In this document: in pieces, positions 17,339 to 24,867 of the stretch
How the letters are laid out: each line of letters begins with the position of its first letter
Position numbering within the stretch: position 1 is the first letter of the stretch
DNA from: Lachnospiraceae bacterium GAM79
Lineage (GTDB): Bacteria; Bacillota; Clostridia; Lachnospirales; Lachnospiraceae
DNA length: 64,000 nt
NCBI GenBank assembly: GCA_020735665.1
Contig: CP085928.1
Location: forward strand, 558,001 to 622,000
Direction of reading: 5' to 3'
The notes under the pieces: generated by a model
What the model saw: only the letters and a program-made list of their open reading frames with translations
The model's database searches: none
What the model was told of the DNA's origin: nothing
Translations under genes and position numbers: made by a program

Positions 17339-18367
17339 ATGCCAACAAAAATTAATGTAAATGGAAAGTATCCGTGTTGTGCTAATTGGGTTGTGATGAA
17401 AAGAACACGTGATGGTGTAATAGCGAAAAACTGTCTGATTGATGAAACGATTAAGTTGTCAGACAGAGAGGCTAGATATTTGACAAGACTTAATGGAAAT
17501 AGAAATCCATATAGGATGAAAGGATTTTCAGCCGATGAATGTACCAGCTACTTTAGATTCTTAAAAGAATGTATGCTAGTAAGAGAAGCAGGAAGAAGTA
17601 TGCATATAGATGAGATGAAATTATATACATTGATTATTCCTAATAAGACTAGAACAAATTCGGTAATTCCTAGAATATTGAACTTTCTGTTGTGCATCTT
17701 ATTCCTGCCGGTTTTTGCATATGGGCTTTACTGTATATTTGCATATGAAAATACATGGGGGATGGAAGATCTTACTATATTGAATATATTACTGGGAAGT
17801 ATTGGAGGTATTTTTCTGGGAACGATATTGCACGAATCTGCACATGCTTTTTCCTGCTTAAGTGATGAAAATGGAAGAGTGTTTGAAGCTGGAGTGATGT
17901 TGAATGGAATGTTCCTTGGTGCATATGTTTTAATCGATGAATCAAAGATAAAGAGCAATACAAAAAGAGCACAGATTAATCTTGCTGGTGTGGAAATGAA
18001 TTTGTTGTTAGCAGGAGTACTTATGATATTGGCAACATTTGGAAATTTCTTGAGACCATGGAAAGTAGCTCTGTTATTTGCCGCATTACAGAATGTTTTT
18101 TTAGTACTCATGAACCTGGCTTTTACTGAAGGATTAGATGGGGAACATGCTTTAAGCAGTCTATTTGGAGGTTTCGTTGTCGATGCAGCAAAAGCAAATC
18201 TTTCTGTGTTGTTTGATAGACAAAGAAGAGTCGATTATTTTGCTGTACATGGTATATGTGGGGCAGCAAATATATGTGTAAGTCTTGTAATTTTAGTTTT
18301 TCAATTTATAGTGCCGCTTGTAGTAGTTGCAGATATCAGTATATGGATAGGAGCGCTGTTTCAATGA
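17339..18367 (+). CDS. M50-type membrane zinc peptidase with PqqD-like N-terminus
   Basis: Residues 1-90 look like a PqqD/winged-helix peptide-binding unit (CLIDETIKLSDREARYLTRLNG). Several membrane segments follow. HESAH (residues 165-169) lies inside the membrane part, and LDGEHAL (about 266-272) corresponds to the second site-2-protease motif with the metal-binding Asp. Peptidases of this build occur in peptide-modification clusters, where the front domain holds a peptide while the membrane part cleaves it. Its stop overlaps the next start (ATGA). It may process a peptide or membrane substrate of this cassette; no precursor peptide is obvious. Confidence 0.8.
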   Translation: MPTKINVNGKYPCCANWVVMKRTRDGVIAKNCLIDETIKLSDREARYLTRLNGNRNPYRMKGFSADECTSYFRFLKECMLVREAGRSMHIDEMKLYTLIIPNKTRTNSVIPRILNFLLCILFLPVFAYGLYCIFAYENTWGMEDLTILNILLGSIGGIFLGTILHESAHAFSCLSDENGRVFEAGVMLNGMFLGAYVLIDESKIKSNTKRAQINLAGVEMNLLLAGVLMILATFGNFLRPWKVALLFAALQNVFLVLMNLAFTEGLDGEHALSSLFGGFVVDAAKANLSVLFDRQRRVDYFAVHGICGAANICVSLVILVFQFIVPLVVVADISIWIGALFQ

Positions 18368-18798
18368 ATTTGAGATACGATATGGCAAAATTAGTAATAG
18401 GTGCAGTCAATGTAGGTATGATATTGTATTCTTCCGTATGTTCAGGATTGACATGCACATTTGGTTTATGGGGAATTGCAACTGCAGTTGGAATATTGTG
18501 TTTAGCTGTGAAAAGTGTGTCTTTCATTAAAAAGAATGAAAGTATATGGATGTTCGTTCTTGTTTTATTTGTTACGATTCCTTTTAATGTAAGACTTGCA
18601 ACAGTAGCTGTTGAGGAGTGCTTTGCAGAAATCAATGTTTTTTCAAAGATATTGTATATTGTAATGGTATGTATGAGTCTGCTGTCTGCGGAAGAGATAT
18701 TTATAGGGTTGTTAACGAGATTTATTTGGCCTAGACAGGATGAATCATTTATATCGGAACTTAAGAAAATTGATGAAAACATAGATCAGAATGGGTAG
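18364..18798 (+). CDS. Small membrane protein (144 aa)
   Basis: The ATG at 18364 overlaps the stop of the M50 gene and has AGGAG 11 bases upstream, so it is coupled to it. About four hydrophobic segments fill the protein (for example LVIGAVNVGMILYSSV and SIWMFVLVLFVTIPF). The end is short and charged (DEFISELKKIDENIDQ-like). It may be a membrane partner of the peptidase. The longer frame from 18256 lies inside the upstream gene and is not preferred. Confidence 0.65.
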   Translation: MNLRYDMAKLVIGAVNVGMILYSSVCSGLTCTFGLWGIATAVGILCLAVKSVSFIKKNESIWMFVLVLFVTIPFNVRLATVAVEECFAEINVFSKILYIVMVCMSLLSAEEIFIGLLTRFIWPRQDESFISELKKIDENIDQNG

Positions 18799-18805
18799 GA
18801 GTAAT

Positions 18806-19552
18806 ATGCTATATTTAATATCAGATATTCATGGTAATTTGTTAGAATTTAAGCAAATTTTGAAGAAGATAGAATTTGATGGAGAAAAAGATAATTTAAT
18901 AATTATGGGAGATATTTTGGATCGAGGGCCGGATGGGATTGCTCTGTTGAGATATGTCAAACCATATATTTTAGATAACTCGATGGAATTGCTGCTTGGT
19001 AATCATGAGTTATTTGCCGTTATGTATCTAAACGGTGTTCTTGGCAAAAAGAATACAGATAAGGTTCTTGATGAGAGAACATGGACGGCCTTTGGAGGTG
19101 GAGACACGTTAAAGTCGATTAAAAACATGACAGCCTTTGAGAAGAAAAATTTATTATCCTTTTTGGAGCACTTGCCTATTTACTCGGAAATTAGCTCCCG
19201 ATATCTAGGAAATGTAATCGTTACGCATACTGGTATTGATTGTAATAATTATGTAATGAACGCAGATGGAACAATTAATGTTAAGAGTAGTATAAAAAAG
19301 GCTTTTGAAAATAATATTTACAGTTATATGGTTGGTATGGACTTACATCAAGTCCCCAAGAAAGATAAAGAACGGTTTGATCAATTTATTATTGTGGGAC
19401 ATGTTCCTTGTTTCAGATTAAATAAAGATATGAGTAATAAGTTCTACAGAACAGATTACTATATGGATATTGACGCCGGAGCTGGACACATGGAACAAGG
19501 GGGAACATTGGGCTGTTATTGCGTTACTACTGATGAGGAGATATATCTTTAG
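18806..19552 (+). CDS. PPP-family protein phosphatase-like metallophosphoesterase
   Basis: Signature blocks are SDIHGN, GDILDRGPDG, LLGNHE, VTHTGID and IVGHVPC. GDxxDRG together with GNHE marks the PPP group of serine/threonine phosphatases and the related Ap4A-type hydrolases. The protein is 248 residues, close to small bacterial PrpA/PrpE types. ATG at 18806 follows AGGAG by 4 bases; the ATG at 18791 has no site. It could reset phosphorylation of cassette members or degrade a nucleotide signal. It is not a recent copy of the phosphoesterase at 16514, since motifs and length differ. Confidence 0.85.
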   Translation: MLYLISDIHGNLLEFKQILKKIEFDGEKDNLIIMGDILDRGPDGIALLRYVKPYILDNSMELLLGNHELFAVMYLNGVLGKKNTDKVLDERTWTAFGGGDTLKSIKNMTAFEKKNLLSFLEHLPIYSEISSRYLGNVIVTHTGIDCNNYVMNADGTINVKSSIKKAFENNIYSYMVGMDLHQVPKKDKERFDQFIIVGHVPCFRLNKDMSNKFYRTDYYMDIDAGAGHMEQGGTLGCYCVTTDEEIYL

Positions 19553-19576
19553 CAAAGGATCAGGAGGTTGCAGGTG

Positions 19577-19912
19577 ATGCTTCATGAAATGAGATTAAAA
19601 CCAGATCCGTTCGAGGGAATAGAAGCCGGCAAGAAGAAAATTGAGTTCAGACTCTGTGATGAAAAGAGACGGCTTATCAAACCCGGAGATAAGATATTAT
19701 TTACAAATACAGATACCGGACAAAACATATTGACCTATGTTGTGGATATTCATAAAGCGGATTCTTTTGTGCAATTAAAAGAAGTGCTTGTTAAAAAGAA
19801 TCTGATTGAAGAAAATGATTTTGAGCCTTCAACAATGTTAAAATATTATAGCAGTGAGGAGGAGAAGGAGTATGGAGTGGTTGGAGTTGAGATTGCATTG
19901 CTGAGTGATTAA
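19577..19912 (+). CDS. ASCH-domain protein
   Basis: The 111-residue protein shows the ASCH pattern: a front strand and helix (MRLKPDPFEGIEAGKKKIEFRL), GxKIEFR with GDKILFTN further on, and a final YGVVGVEIAL strand. ASCH domains are related to PUA domains and bind RNA or modified nucleic acid; some are nucleases. ATG 19577 follows GGAGG by 9 bases. It lies 24 bases after the phosphatase and ends the tightly packed part of the cassette. Confidence 0.7.
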   Translation: MLHEMRLKPDPFEGIEAGKKKIEFRLCDEKRRLIKPGDKILFTNTDTGQNILTYVVDIHKADSFVQLKEVLVKKNLIEENDFEPSTMLKYYSSEEEKEYGVVGVEIALLSD

Positions 19913-19991
19913 TCTTAGACAGTGGTATGAGAGAAATTGAAAGGGTAACGTTGCAAATCTACGAAATAGACAGGTGAAAGGAAATGGGAAA

Positions 19992-20639
19992 GTGAAGTTC
20001 CTGGACAAAATATATATAATAGATATTGATGAAAAAATGATAGATAGCTTGATGAAGTATTTTCAATGGGAGACTAATGTTGAACTTTGTTGTTGCGATA
20101 TAGAGAGCTTTCTGAAAGATCATATAGAAAAAATAGACGGAGTGACAAGTGCGGCAAATTCATTTGGAATAATGGATGGAGGGCTTGATAAGGCACTGGT
20201 TGATTTCTTTGGCGAACAATTACAGTCAAATGTGCAAAGGGTAATTCAGAAAGAATTTCTTGGCGAACAACCAGTAGGAACATGTTTAACTATAGATATA
20301 CCGGGGTATAACAAAAAAATACTACATACACCAACGATGAGGATTCCCCAACCGATTTTAGATCCGCAAATTATATATACGGCAACTCGCAGTACACTTG
20401 TTGAAGCGATAAAAAACCAGATTTTTACAATAACGTTGCCTGCGTTTGGACATCTAACGGGTAATGTTAAATCGGAAATTGTAGCACAGTATATGAGAAT
20501 GGCTTATGATGATGTAAAAAAAACACTTCAAGAGAACTCTTCTATAAATACGTGGGAGTTTGTATACGAAAATAAAAATATAGATGGGGTTTTATTTAAA
20601 AGCTATTTATTAGGTAACTCTCCCCATAATAAACAGTAA
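19992..20639 (+). CDS. Macro-domain-like protein
   Basis: The sequence has the macro-domain ligand pattern: a strand ending VTSAANSFGIMDGGLDKAL near residue 50 and a late LTGNVKSEIVAQYM segment. Macro domains bind or hydrolyse ADP-ribose and its conjugates. The protein is about 215 residues. GTG at 19992 has AAAGGA 9 bases upstream; an earlier GTG at 19974 lacks a site. It is the last gene of the cassette and is followed by a stem-loop. Its presence hints that NAD-derived marks or signals matter to the system. Confidence 0.65.
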   Translation: MKFLDKIYIIDIDEKMIDSLMKYFQWETNVELCCCDIESFLKDHIEKIDGVTSAANSFGIMDGGLDKALVDFFGEQLQSNVQRVIQKEFLGEQPVGTCLTIDIPGYNKKILHTPTMRIPQPILDPQIIYTATRSTLVEAIKNQIFTITLPAFGHLTGNVKSEIVAQYMRMAYDDVKKTLQENSSINTWEFVYENKNIDGVLFKSYLLGNSPHNKQ

Positions 20640-20640
20640 G

Positions 20641-20663
20641 GACTGGGGCAGATTGCCCCGGTC
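20641..20663. terminator. Stem-loop between convergent genes
   Basis: GACtGGGGCA and TGCCCCgGTC pair around a 3-base loop. It lies directly after the macro-domain gene and just beyond the stop of the minus-strand XRE gene, so it may end both transcripts. The T run is weak. Confidence 0.6.
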
Positions 20664-20667
20664 TCTA

Positions 20668-20865
20668 CTATTCTATATGAAATACATCCTCAACCAGCAG
20701 GTTGAAGTATGCGGATATCCGAAGCATAAACTCAGCGGATGGAGTGCACTTTCCACGTTCAATACGGCTGATGGTTCTGGTACAGAAGCCTGTTGCAGCT
20801 GCAAGATCATCCTGAATGATGCCACGGCTTTCACGGATTTCTTTTAAGTTGTTGACAACTGCCAT
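20668..20865 (-). CDS. XRE-family HTH regulator (65 aa)
   Basis: A single helix-turn-helix domain: NLKEIRESRGIIQDDLAAATGFCTRTISRIERGK, then TPSAEFMLRISAYFNLLVEDVF. It would bind DNA as a dimer and control element genes. The ATG at 20865 follows AAGGAAG by 8 bases. It is downstream of the S24 peptidase gene on the same strand. No sensor domain is present. Confidence 0.85.
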   Translation of the reverse strand: MAVVNNLKEIRESRGIIQDDLAAATGFCTRTISRIERGKCTPSAEFMLRISAYFNLLVEDVFHIE

Positions 20866-20963
20866 TTCAATCACTTCCTTGTAGTTTTCTAAGTTTGTCT
20901 TTAAATCAAAGTATAGTGGAATATATGTCCAAAATAATGTGCATGAATTTGATGGTTCGCTAT

Positions 20964-21407
20964 TTAGATAGATAAATCTGTGGCGCTGCCGGTTTCTACG
21001 ACCTTTCCAAATACATCAAAACGATCATTTTCACTGACACGGATGGGTGCATATTTTTTATTTAGTGATACAAGGAAGATACCCTCCTTGTCTTCTCGTA
21101 GTTTCTTGATATAGGCATCTCCATTCAGGGAGAAAATGCCGATTTCACCATTTTCAACAGTTTCCTGTTTGACTACCCATGCAATGTCTCCATCATGGAA
21201 CTCTGGTTCCATACTGTCACCACTGATCTTTACACCGAAAGAAGTGTTTTCAGGCAGCAGAGCTTCATCTATGTTAAGAGTCCTGCTTGGACCATCTTCA
21301 AGGAAGTTTCCAGTACCAGCAGATACTGCATTTTCGTATACCGTGATGGCTCTGCGAAAAGGAATGATCTGACATACGTGCTTTTCGTATTTGCCAGAGG
21401 CATGCAA
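20964..21407 (-). CDS. S24/LexA-type self-cleaving peptidase, probably 5'-truncated
   Basis: The protein has a complete LexA-type peptidase: cleavage-site-like SAG (A30-G31), S65 in GDSME and K102 in YIKKL. The Ala-Ser (35) and Ser-Lys (37) spacings equal those of LexA. The N-terminal DNA-binding domain is missing. The only start, ATG 21407, has no ribosome site and the frame begins at the apparent junction with the opposed umuC remnant. So it is either the back half of a lost repressor or a UmuD-like protein. Without a start signal it may not be made. Confidence 0.65.
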   Translation of the reverse strand: MHASGKYEKHVCQIIPFRRAITVYENAVSAGTGNFLEDGPSRTLNIDEALLPENTSFGVKISGDSMEPEFHDGDIAWVVKQETVENGEIGIFSLNGDAYIKKLREDKEGIFLVSLNKKYAPIRVSENDRFDVFGKVVETGSATDLSI

Positions 21408-21785
21408 AAGGCTGATATAGTCGATTGTGACTTATATTCATTTACCCGTCAGATGAAGATTGATCATGCAACCAATATTACCAGTGAGATTACAGAATAT
21501 GCATATCGGCTGTTCAAGGAGAATTACAACTGGTCAAAGACAATCAGGAGCATCGGAGTCAGGGGGGCAGATCTGGTCACGGATAAGTATTGGGAACAGA
21601 TAGATCTATTTGATGACATTTCCAGACGAGAGAAAATGATGAAGGCTGATGCAGCGGTCGATGATATACGCAGGAGGTTTGGTTATTACAGTGTGCAGAG
21701 AGGACTCATGTATATGGATAGTTATCTTTCAAAAATCAATGCGAAGGAAGACCATACGGTTCATCCACATGGATACTTTGGATAA
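21402..21785 (+). pseudogene. umuC-type Y-family polymerase, C-terminal remnant
   Basis: The translated part from about 21420 (DCDLYSFTRQMKIDHAT) to the stop matches the little-finger and tail regions of Gram-positive UmuC/ImpB polymerases (TIRSIGVRGADLV, LFDDISRREK). The palm, with the catalytic acids, and the fingers are gone. Upstream the frame runs into antisense of the S24 gene, so this is a 3' fragment without its own start. It cannot be a polymerase. Confidence 0.75.
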
Positions 21786-21882
21786 GGGCATATTGCTCTA
21801 CTTAACGGTGTACAAGGTGGCTTTGACACTTTGGCATACGCGATTACTGCCAGATGGCAGGTAAAGGAGGATATTTTAAATT

Positions 21883-22095
21883 ATGTATTATGATTTGAAT
21901 GAGAAAACGACAGTTGTGTATATGTTTATTTGCAATTTTAACCGGGAACATGGGTATTCTCCGACAGTCAGAGAGATAGGAAAGCATGTAGGACTGAAAT
22001 CCACATCAAGCGTTCAGGCATATCTTAAAAAACTGGAGGAATGTGGCTATAGTGCAAGACTCAAGGACTGCCCACGTACAATTAAGATTTGTTAG
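21883..22095 (+). CDS. Stand-alone LexA-type winged-helix protein (70 aa)
   Basis: The sequence YMFICNFNREHGYSPTVREI followed by GLKSTSSVQAYLKKLEECGY is the LexA N-terminal DNA-binding domain. The peptidase half is absent. AAGGAGG lies 12 bases before the ATG. With no cleavage domain it cannot be inactivated like LexA; it could compete for SOS-type boxes or act as a constitutive regulator of the element. It follows the umuC fragment, a usual neighbourhood for such genes. Confidence 0.8.
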   Translation: MYYDLNEKTTVVYMFICNFNREHGYSPTVREIGKHVGLKSTSSVQAYLKKLEECGYSARLKDCPRTIKIC

Positions 22096-22120
22096 TGATA
22101 ATTGGCAGGAGGTTGAAGCA

Positions 22121-22363
22121 ATGAGTAATAAGGTATATGTAGATGTGCTTGCAGAATTTACCACGGATGGGATTTTGATACCGAGAAGTCTCTGCTGGAA
22201 GGACGGAACGGTTTATGAGATACAACGGGTAAACAATATGAGAAGGGCGACGAGCCTGAAAGCGGGAGGTGTTGGAATGAGGTACACATGTATGATTGAT
22301 GGCAGAGAACGTCATCTATATTACGAGGATAATAATTTATGGTTTGTAGAGGGAAGAGCCTGA
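22121..22363 (+). CDS. Unknown small protein (80 aa)
   Basis: CAGGAGG precedes the ATG at 22121 by 8 bases. The protein is beta-rich (KVYVDVLAEFTTDGILIPRS, then TVYEIQRVNNMRRATSLKAG and a YTCMIDGRERHLYYED ending). Proteins of this pattern often sit beside umuC genes in Gram-positive elements, but no function is known to me. Confidence 0.65.
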   Translation: MSNKVYVDVLAEFTTDGILIPRSLCWKDGTVYEIQRVNNMRRATSLKAGGVGMRYTCMIDGRERHLYYEDNNLWFVEGRA

Positions 22364-22526
22364 CCTTGATGTATCATGGTCAGTTGGCTTCAAAGATCAG
22401 CATTTACCGGGGCATACGAGAGGTATGCGCGGAACTCCCGGCAAGCAAGCTTGCAAAGGTGATTCCCTTTTCCTTTTCAAGTACAAAGAGATGGTTTTTG
22501 TATTTGGAAAGGAGCTTAACTGTAGT

Positions 22527-22730
22527 ATGAATAATAAAGATGTGATTGAGATACGCTGCAGACAATGTAAGAAGCTGATGATGAACTATCATGTGTGCGG
22601 AGATGATTCTGCGGTTGCACTTCAAGGTATAGGAGTGAAGTGTGACAGATGTAAACGTGTGATGATTCTGAAGGAATATACTGAGGGTATGTTAATTAGC
22701 CGTCTGATAGATGGCGCTTTCAGAATCTGA
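22527..22730 (+). CDS. Com-like small zinc-finger protein (67 aa)
   Basis: Two CxxC pairs, CRQC near residue 10 and CDRC near residue 39, are set as in the phage Mu Com family of zinc-finger translational regulators. AAAGGAG precedes the ATG by 12 bases. It might bind mRNA. The earlier frame part from 22425 has no start signal and is excluded. Confidence 0.6.
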   Translation: MNNKDVIEIRCRQCKKLMMNYHVCGDDSAVALQGIGVKCDRCKRVMILKEYTEGMLISRLIDGAFRI

Positions 22731-22791
22731 TATGTGATAATTAAATAATAGCCCACCTGATACGGGCACATCGGAAGATGGCAGCACCAAA

Positions 22792-22845
22792 GACGCAGGG
22801 GAAAGCAACCAGACTGGATCTGGCTTTCTCTTAGCGTCCTTTTTT
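22792..22845 (+). terminator. Extended intrinsic terminator
   Basis: GACGC (22792-22796) pairs with GCGTC (22834-22838), enclosing GAAAGC/GCTTTC and CCAGA/TCTGG, and six T follow. A second short hairpin (GCCC..GGGC, 22751-22767) stands before it. It ends the transcript of the Com-like gene. Confidence 0.75.
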
Positions 22846-22962
22846 ATGCAAGTGTGGCGATTCTTATTTTGAATATGAAAAACAATCCGTTTCTGGTTGC
22901 CAGAACGACGATCAGAAAGGATGTAGAAAAAGAAGAGAGAAGCAAATTCAGAAGAAAAGCAG

Positions 22963-23238
22963 ATGATGATGGAGGTTGGACAGAGGATACAGGATATCCG
23001 TATTGAAAATGAGGTGACAGGGGCACAGCTTGGAGCCTGTCTTGGAATAAATGGGAACCAGGTGTCTCGGATTGAAACAGGAGTTGCCAGATGTTCTATT
23101 TATCAGCTTGTTTTGATATGCCAAGAGTTTGGCTGCTCCGCTGATTACCTTCTATTTGGTAAGAAGAATACTGGCATGTCCAAGGAGCAGACGGAGCTTA
23201 TTACCAGATTGTATGAGAGTATACAGAATCGTCCTTGA
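22963..23238 (+). CDS. XRE-family HTH regulator (91 aa)
   Basis: The helix-turn-helix region is GQRIQDIRIENEVTGAQLG, then INGNQVSRIETGVARCS, followed by a dimer-like tail (EFGCSADYLLFGKK). Three ATG codons in a row (22963, 22966, 22969) are possible starts; none has a strong site. It probably controls the excision or maintenance genes that follow. Confidence 0.75.
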   Translation: MMMEVGQRIQDIRIENEVTGAQLGACLGINGNQVSRIETGVARCSIYQLVLICQEFGCSADYLLFGKKNTGMSKEQTELITRLYESIQNRP

Positions 23239-23396
23239 AAGATGAAATTATGAAGAAGGTTCACTTTTGCAGGGAGTACTTTGAAAGAGCAGGTACAGTA
23301 TGATAAATGCATACCAGACAGGACGCTGACTGGAATAAAAAGCGATATGAGTGCACAAATATCGGTTTCAAATTCTACAGAAAGAAGGAAAGCGAT

Positions 23397-23792
23397 ATGC
23401 GATTTACAAGAAGTAATGTGAATGAGTTTAAGAGAGAGCATGAAGTGATGGGAGTTGGCTTTATCAAGTCCAGAAAGAGTGTTGATAAGATCATGGATAT
23501 GGCGGCTGATATGCTGGATAAGGCAAAGAGTGTAGAACTGCCGATTGTGGAAATTATCGTTGATGAAGGGGCTTCGGATGATATTGACCGTGCTAAGGTG
23601 ACAAGCCTTTGTGAGTGGATGGAAAAGGATTATGTCAAAGTGATTTTCGTCAGGGAGATAAATGATATCACAAAGGATAGAGATGATCTGGAGGCATTTC
23701 TTCTGAAAGCTAGGGATCTGGATGTGATGGTGTATGTGCTGAACACTGGAGTTCAGGTGAAAGCAGAACCTGATAACGGAGCAGGATGTTAG
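23397..23792 (+). CDS. Resolvase-fold-like protein without obvious catalytic serine
   Basis: The region LPIVEIIVDEGASDDIDRAK...LCEWMEKDYVKVIFVREINDITKDRDDLEAFLLKARDLDVMVYVLNTG resembles the beta-alpha core of serine-recombinase N-terminal domains, but the usual Y.RVS start with the active Ser is not visible and no DNA-binding tail follows. ATG 23397 has a GAAGGAA site. The next gene overlaps its stop (ATGTTAG). It may be an accessory regulator. Confidence 0.55.
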   Translation: MRFTRSNVNEFKREHEVMGVGFIKSRKSVDKIMDMAADMLDKAKSVELPIVEIIVDEGASDDIDRAKVTSLCEWMEKDYVKVIFVREINDITKDRDDLEAFLLKARDLDVMVYVLNTGVQVKAEPDNGAGC

Positions 23793-23980
23793 AAACAGAT
23801 CAGAAAGCTTCAGAACCCGTTACTGAGAATCTGATAGGTATCAGGTTTACTATCACAGATTATGGAACGATTGTGAGAGCCGGTGATGGTTCTGTGATTG
23901 GAATATATCCGACAGAGGATGAGGCATTAGAAGATGTTCGCGAACGGTGTATGGGCGTATTGAGTTCCACGAAAACTTGA
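23786..23980 (+). CDS. Unknown small acidic protein (64 aa)
   Basis: The ATG overlaps the stop of the upstream resolvase-like gene, so the pair is coupled. The sequence IGIRFTITDYGTIVRAGDGS followed by IGIYPTEDEALEDVRER suggests a small alpha/beta fold. No family recognised. Confidence 0.55.
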   Translation: MLETDQKASEPVTENLIGIRFTITDYGTIVRAGDGSVIGIYPTEDEALEDVRERCMGVLSSTKT

Positions 23981-24044
23981 CACGCAGCATCACCATTTGA
24001 AGAAGATAGATTTTGAAAGAAATTTCATTATATAGGAGTACGAG

Positions 24045-24473
24045 ATGAGAAGAAAAGGCAGAAATAAGAAACCACTGATGACAAATCCAACAAGATGTAT
24101 TGTTATTTTGTCATTAGATGAGCAGCACAATGAAATAAAAGCTGAAGAGGCAGAGAACAGGCAGTTGAACAGAATCAGGGAATTTACAAAACAGAATAAT
24201 CTTATCCCAGTGGCGATTGTCAGACGTGGAATAATGGGACGAGTGGTTTATAATCGCTACTTCAGTGGTGCAATAGAGTGTATGAGGCAGGGAAAGGCTG
24301 AAGTTGTTGTATGCGTAAATATGGATACAATTTATTATGGAATAGCAGATGCATATTACAGAGTTGGACTTATTAAGGAGGCAGGCTTTCGTATATTTAC
24401 AGTAGATGAGAAGGAGCCGATGATGCACCTGTATATGCCACCAAAGAAGGGGGTGTTCACAGATGAAGATTAG
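24045..24473 (+). CDS. Second resolvase-fold-like protein (142 aa)
   Basis: A basic start (MRRKGRNKK) is followed by a serine-recombinase-like core: CIVILSLDEQ, a helix of Glu/Arg, IPVAIVRRGIMGR and AEVVVCVNMDTIYYG. The Ser of VILSLDEQ sits near the place of the recombinase nucleophile, but the usual Arg residues are not clear. TAGGAG precedes the ATG. Its end overlaps the start of the toxin gene by 11 bases, the place an antitoxin would take, yet it does not look like a known antitoxin. Confidence 0.55.
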   Translation: MRRKGRNKKPLMTNPTRCIVILSLDEQHNEIKAEEAENRQLNRIREFTKQNNLIPVAIVRRGIMGRVVYNRYFSGAIECMRQGKAEVVVCVNMDTIYYGIADAYYRVGLIKEAGFRIFTVDEKEPMMHLYMPPKKGVFTDED

Positions 24474-24867
24474 AAGAAATATGGTGATATGGGCAGAACT
24501 AAAAAATCAGGGTAAGTGTGTGCAGACAGGAATCAGACCTTGTGTAGTTATTAGCAACAATACAGCCAATGCACATTCACCGGTATTTACTGTAATGCCT
24601 GGAACAACGCAGGATAAGAAGAAGGATTTTCCGGTACATGTGAAGGTCACAGCTAAGGATGTGAATGGAAGGCTTTACAAGGATACGTTTTTTATGGGAG
24701 AGCAGATGTGTACGATAGGAGAGCGTCAGATCATAAATGTATTTGGTGAGATAAAGGATGAGGGTGTCATTCAGCAGATCAATGAGGTCATTGTGAGGGA
24801 ATTGGCGTTGGATAATGAAAATTTGAATAGGGGGGAACAGAATGTGCTTGATAACGGACAACAGTAA
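24463..24867 (+). CDS. PemK/MazF-family toxin, no recognised antitoxin
   Basis: The start RRNMVIWAELKNQGKCVQTG, RPCVVISNNTAN and VMPGTTQDKKKDFPVHV match the MazF/PemK endoribonuclease pattern, with candidate catalytic Arg (GIRPCVVIS) and the Thr/Gly region PGTTQ. Such enzymes cut mRNA at short motifs. The protein is 134 residues with an added C-terminal tail. No small AbrB- or RHH-type antitoxin gene precedes it; a resolvase-like gene overlaps it instead. In this kind of element it may act in copy or excision control. Confidence 0.8.
   Translation: MKIRRNMVIWAELKNQGKCVQTGIRPCVVISNNTANAHSPVFTVMPGTTQDKKKDFPVHVKVTAKDVNGRLYKDTFFMGEQMCTIGERQIINVFGEIKDEGVIQQINEVIVRELALDNENLNRGEQNVLDNGQQ

Noticed and set aside
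18256-18363. N-terminal extension of the small membrane protein with several Cys
   Set aside because: It lies inside the M50 gene in another frame and no ribosome site precedes it; ATG 18364 overlaps the upstream stop in the usual way.
21195-21401. Front part of the long frame that ends in the umuC remnant
   Set aside because: This part is antisense to the S24 gene and has no polymerase similarity.
22741-22845. Riboswitch upstream of the second XRE gene
   Set aside because: The two hairpins match no riboswitch class I can recall, and the second one with its T run is a normal terminator.
22875-23006. 43-codon ORF starting MKNNPFLVARTTIRK
   Set aside because: It overlaps the start of the XRE gene and has no ribosome site; a real small gene cannot be fully excluded.
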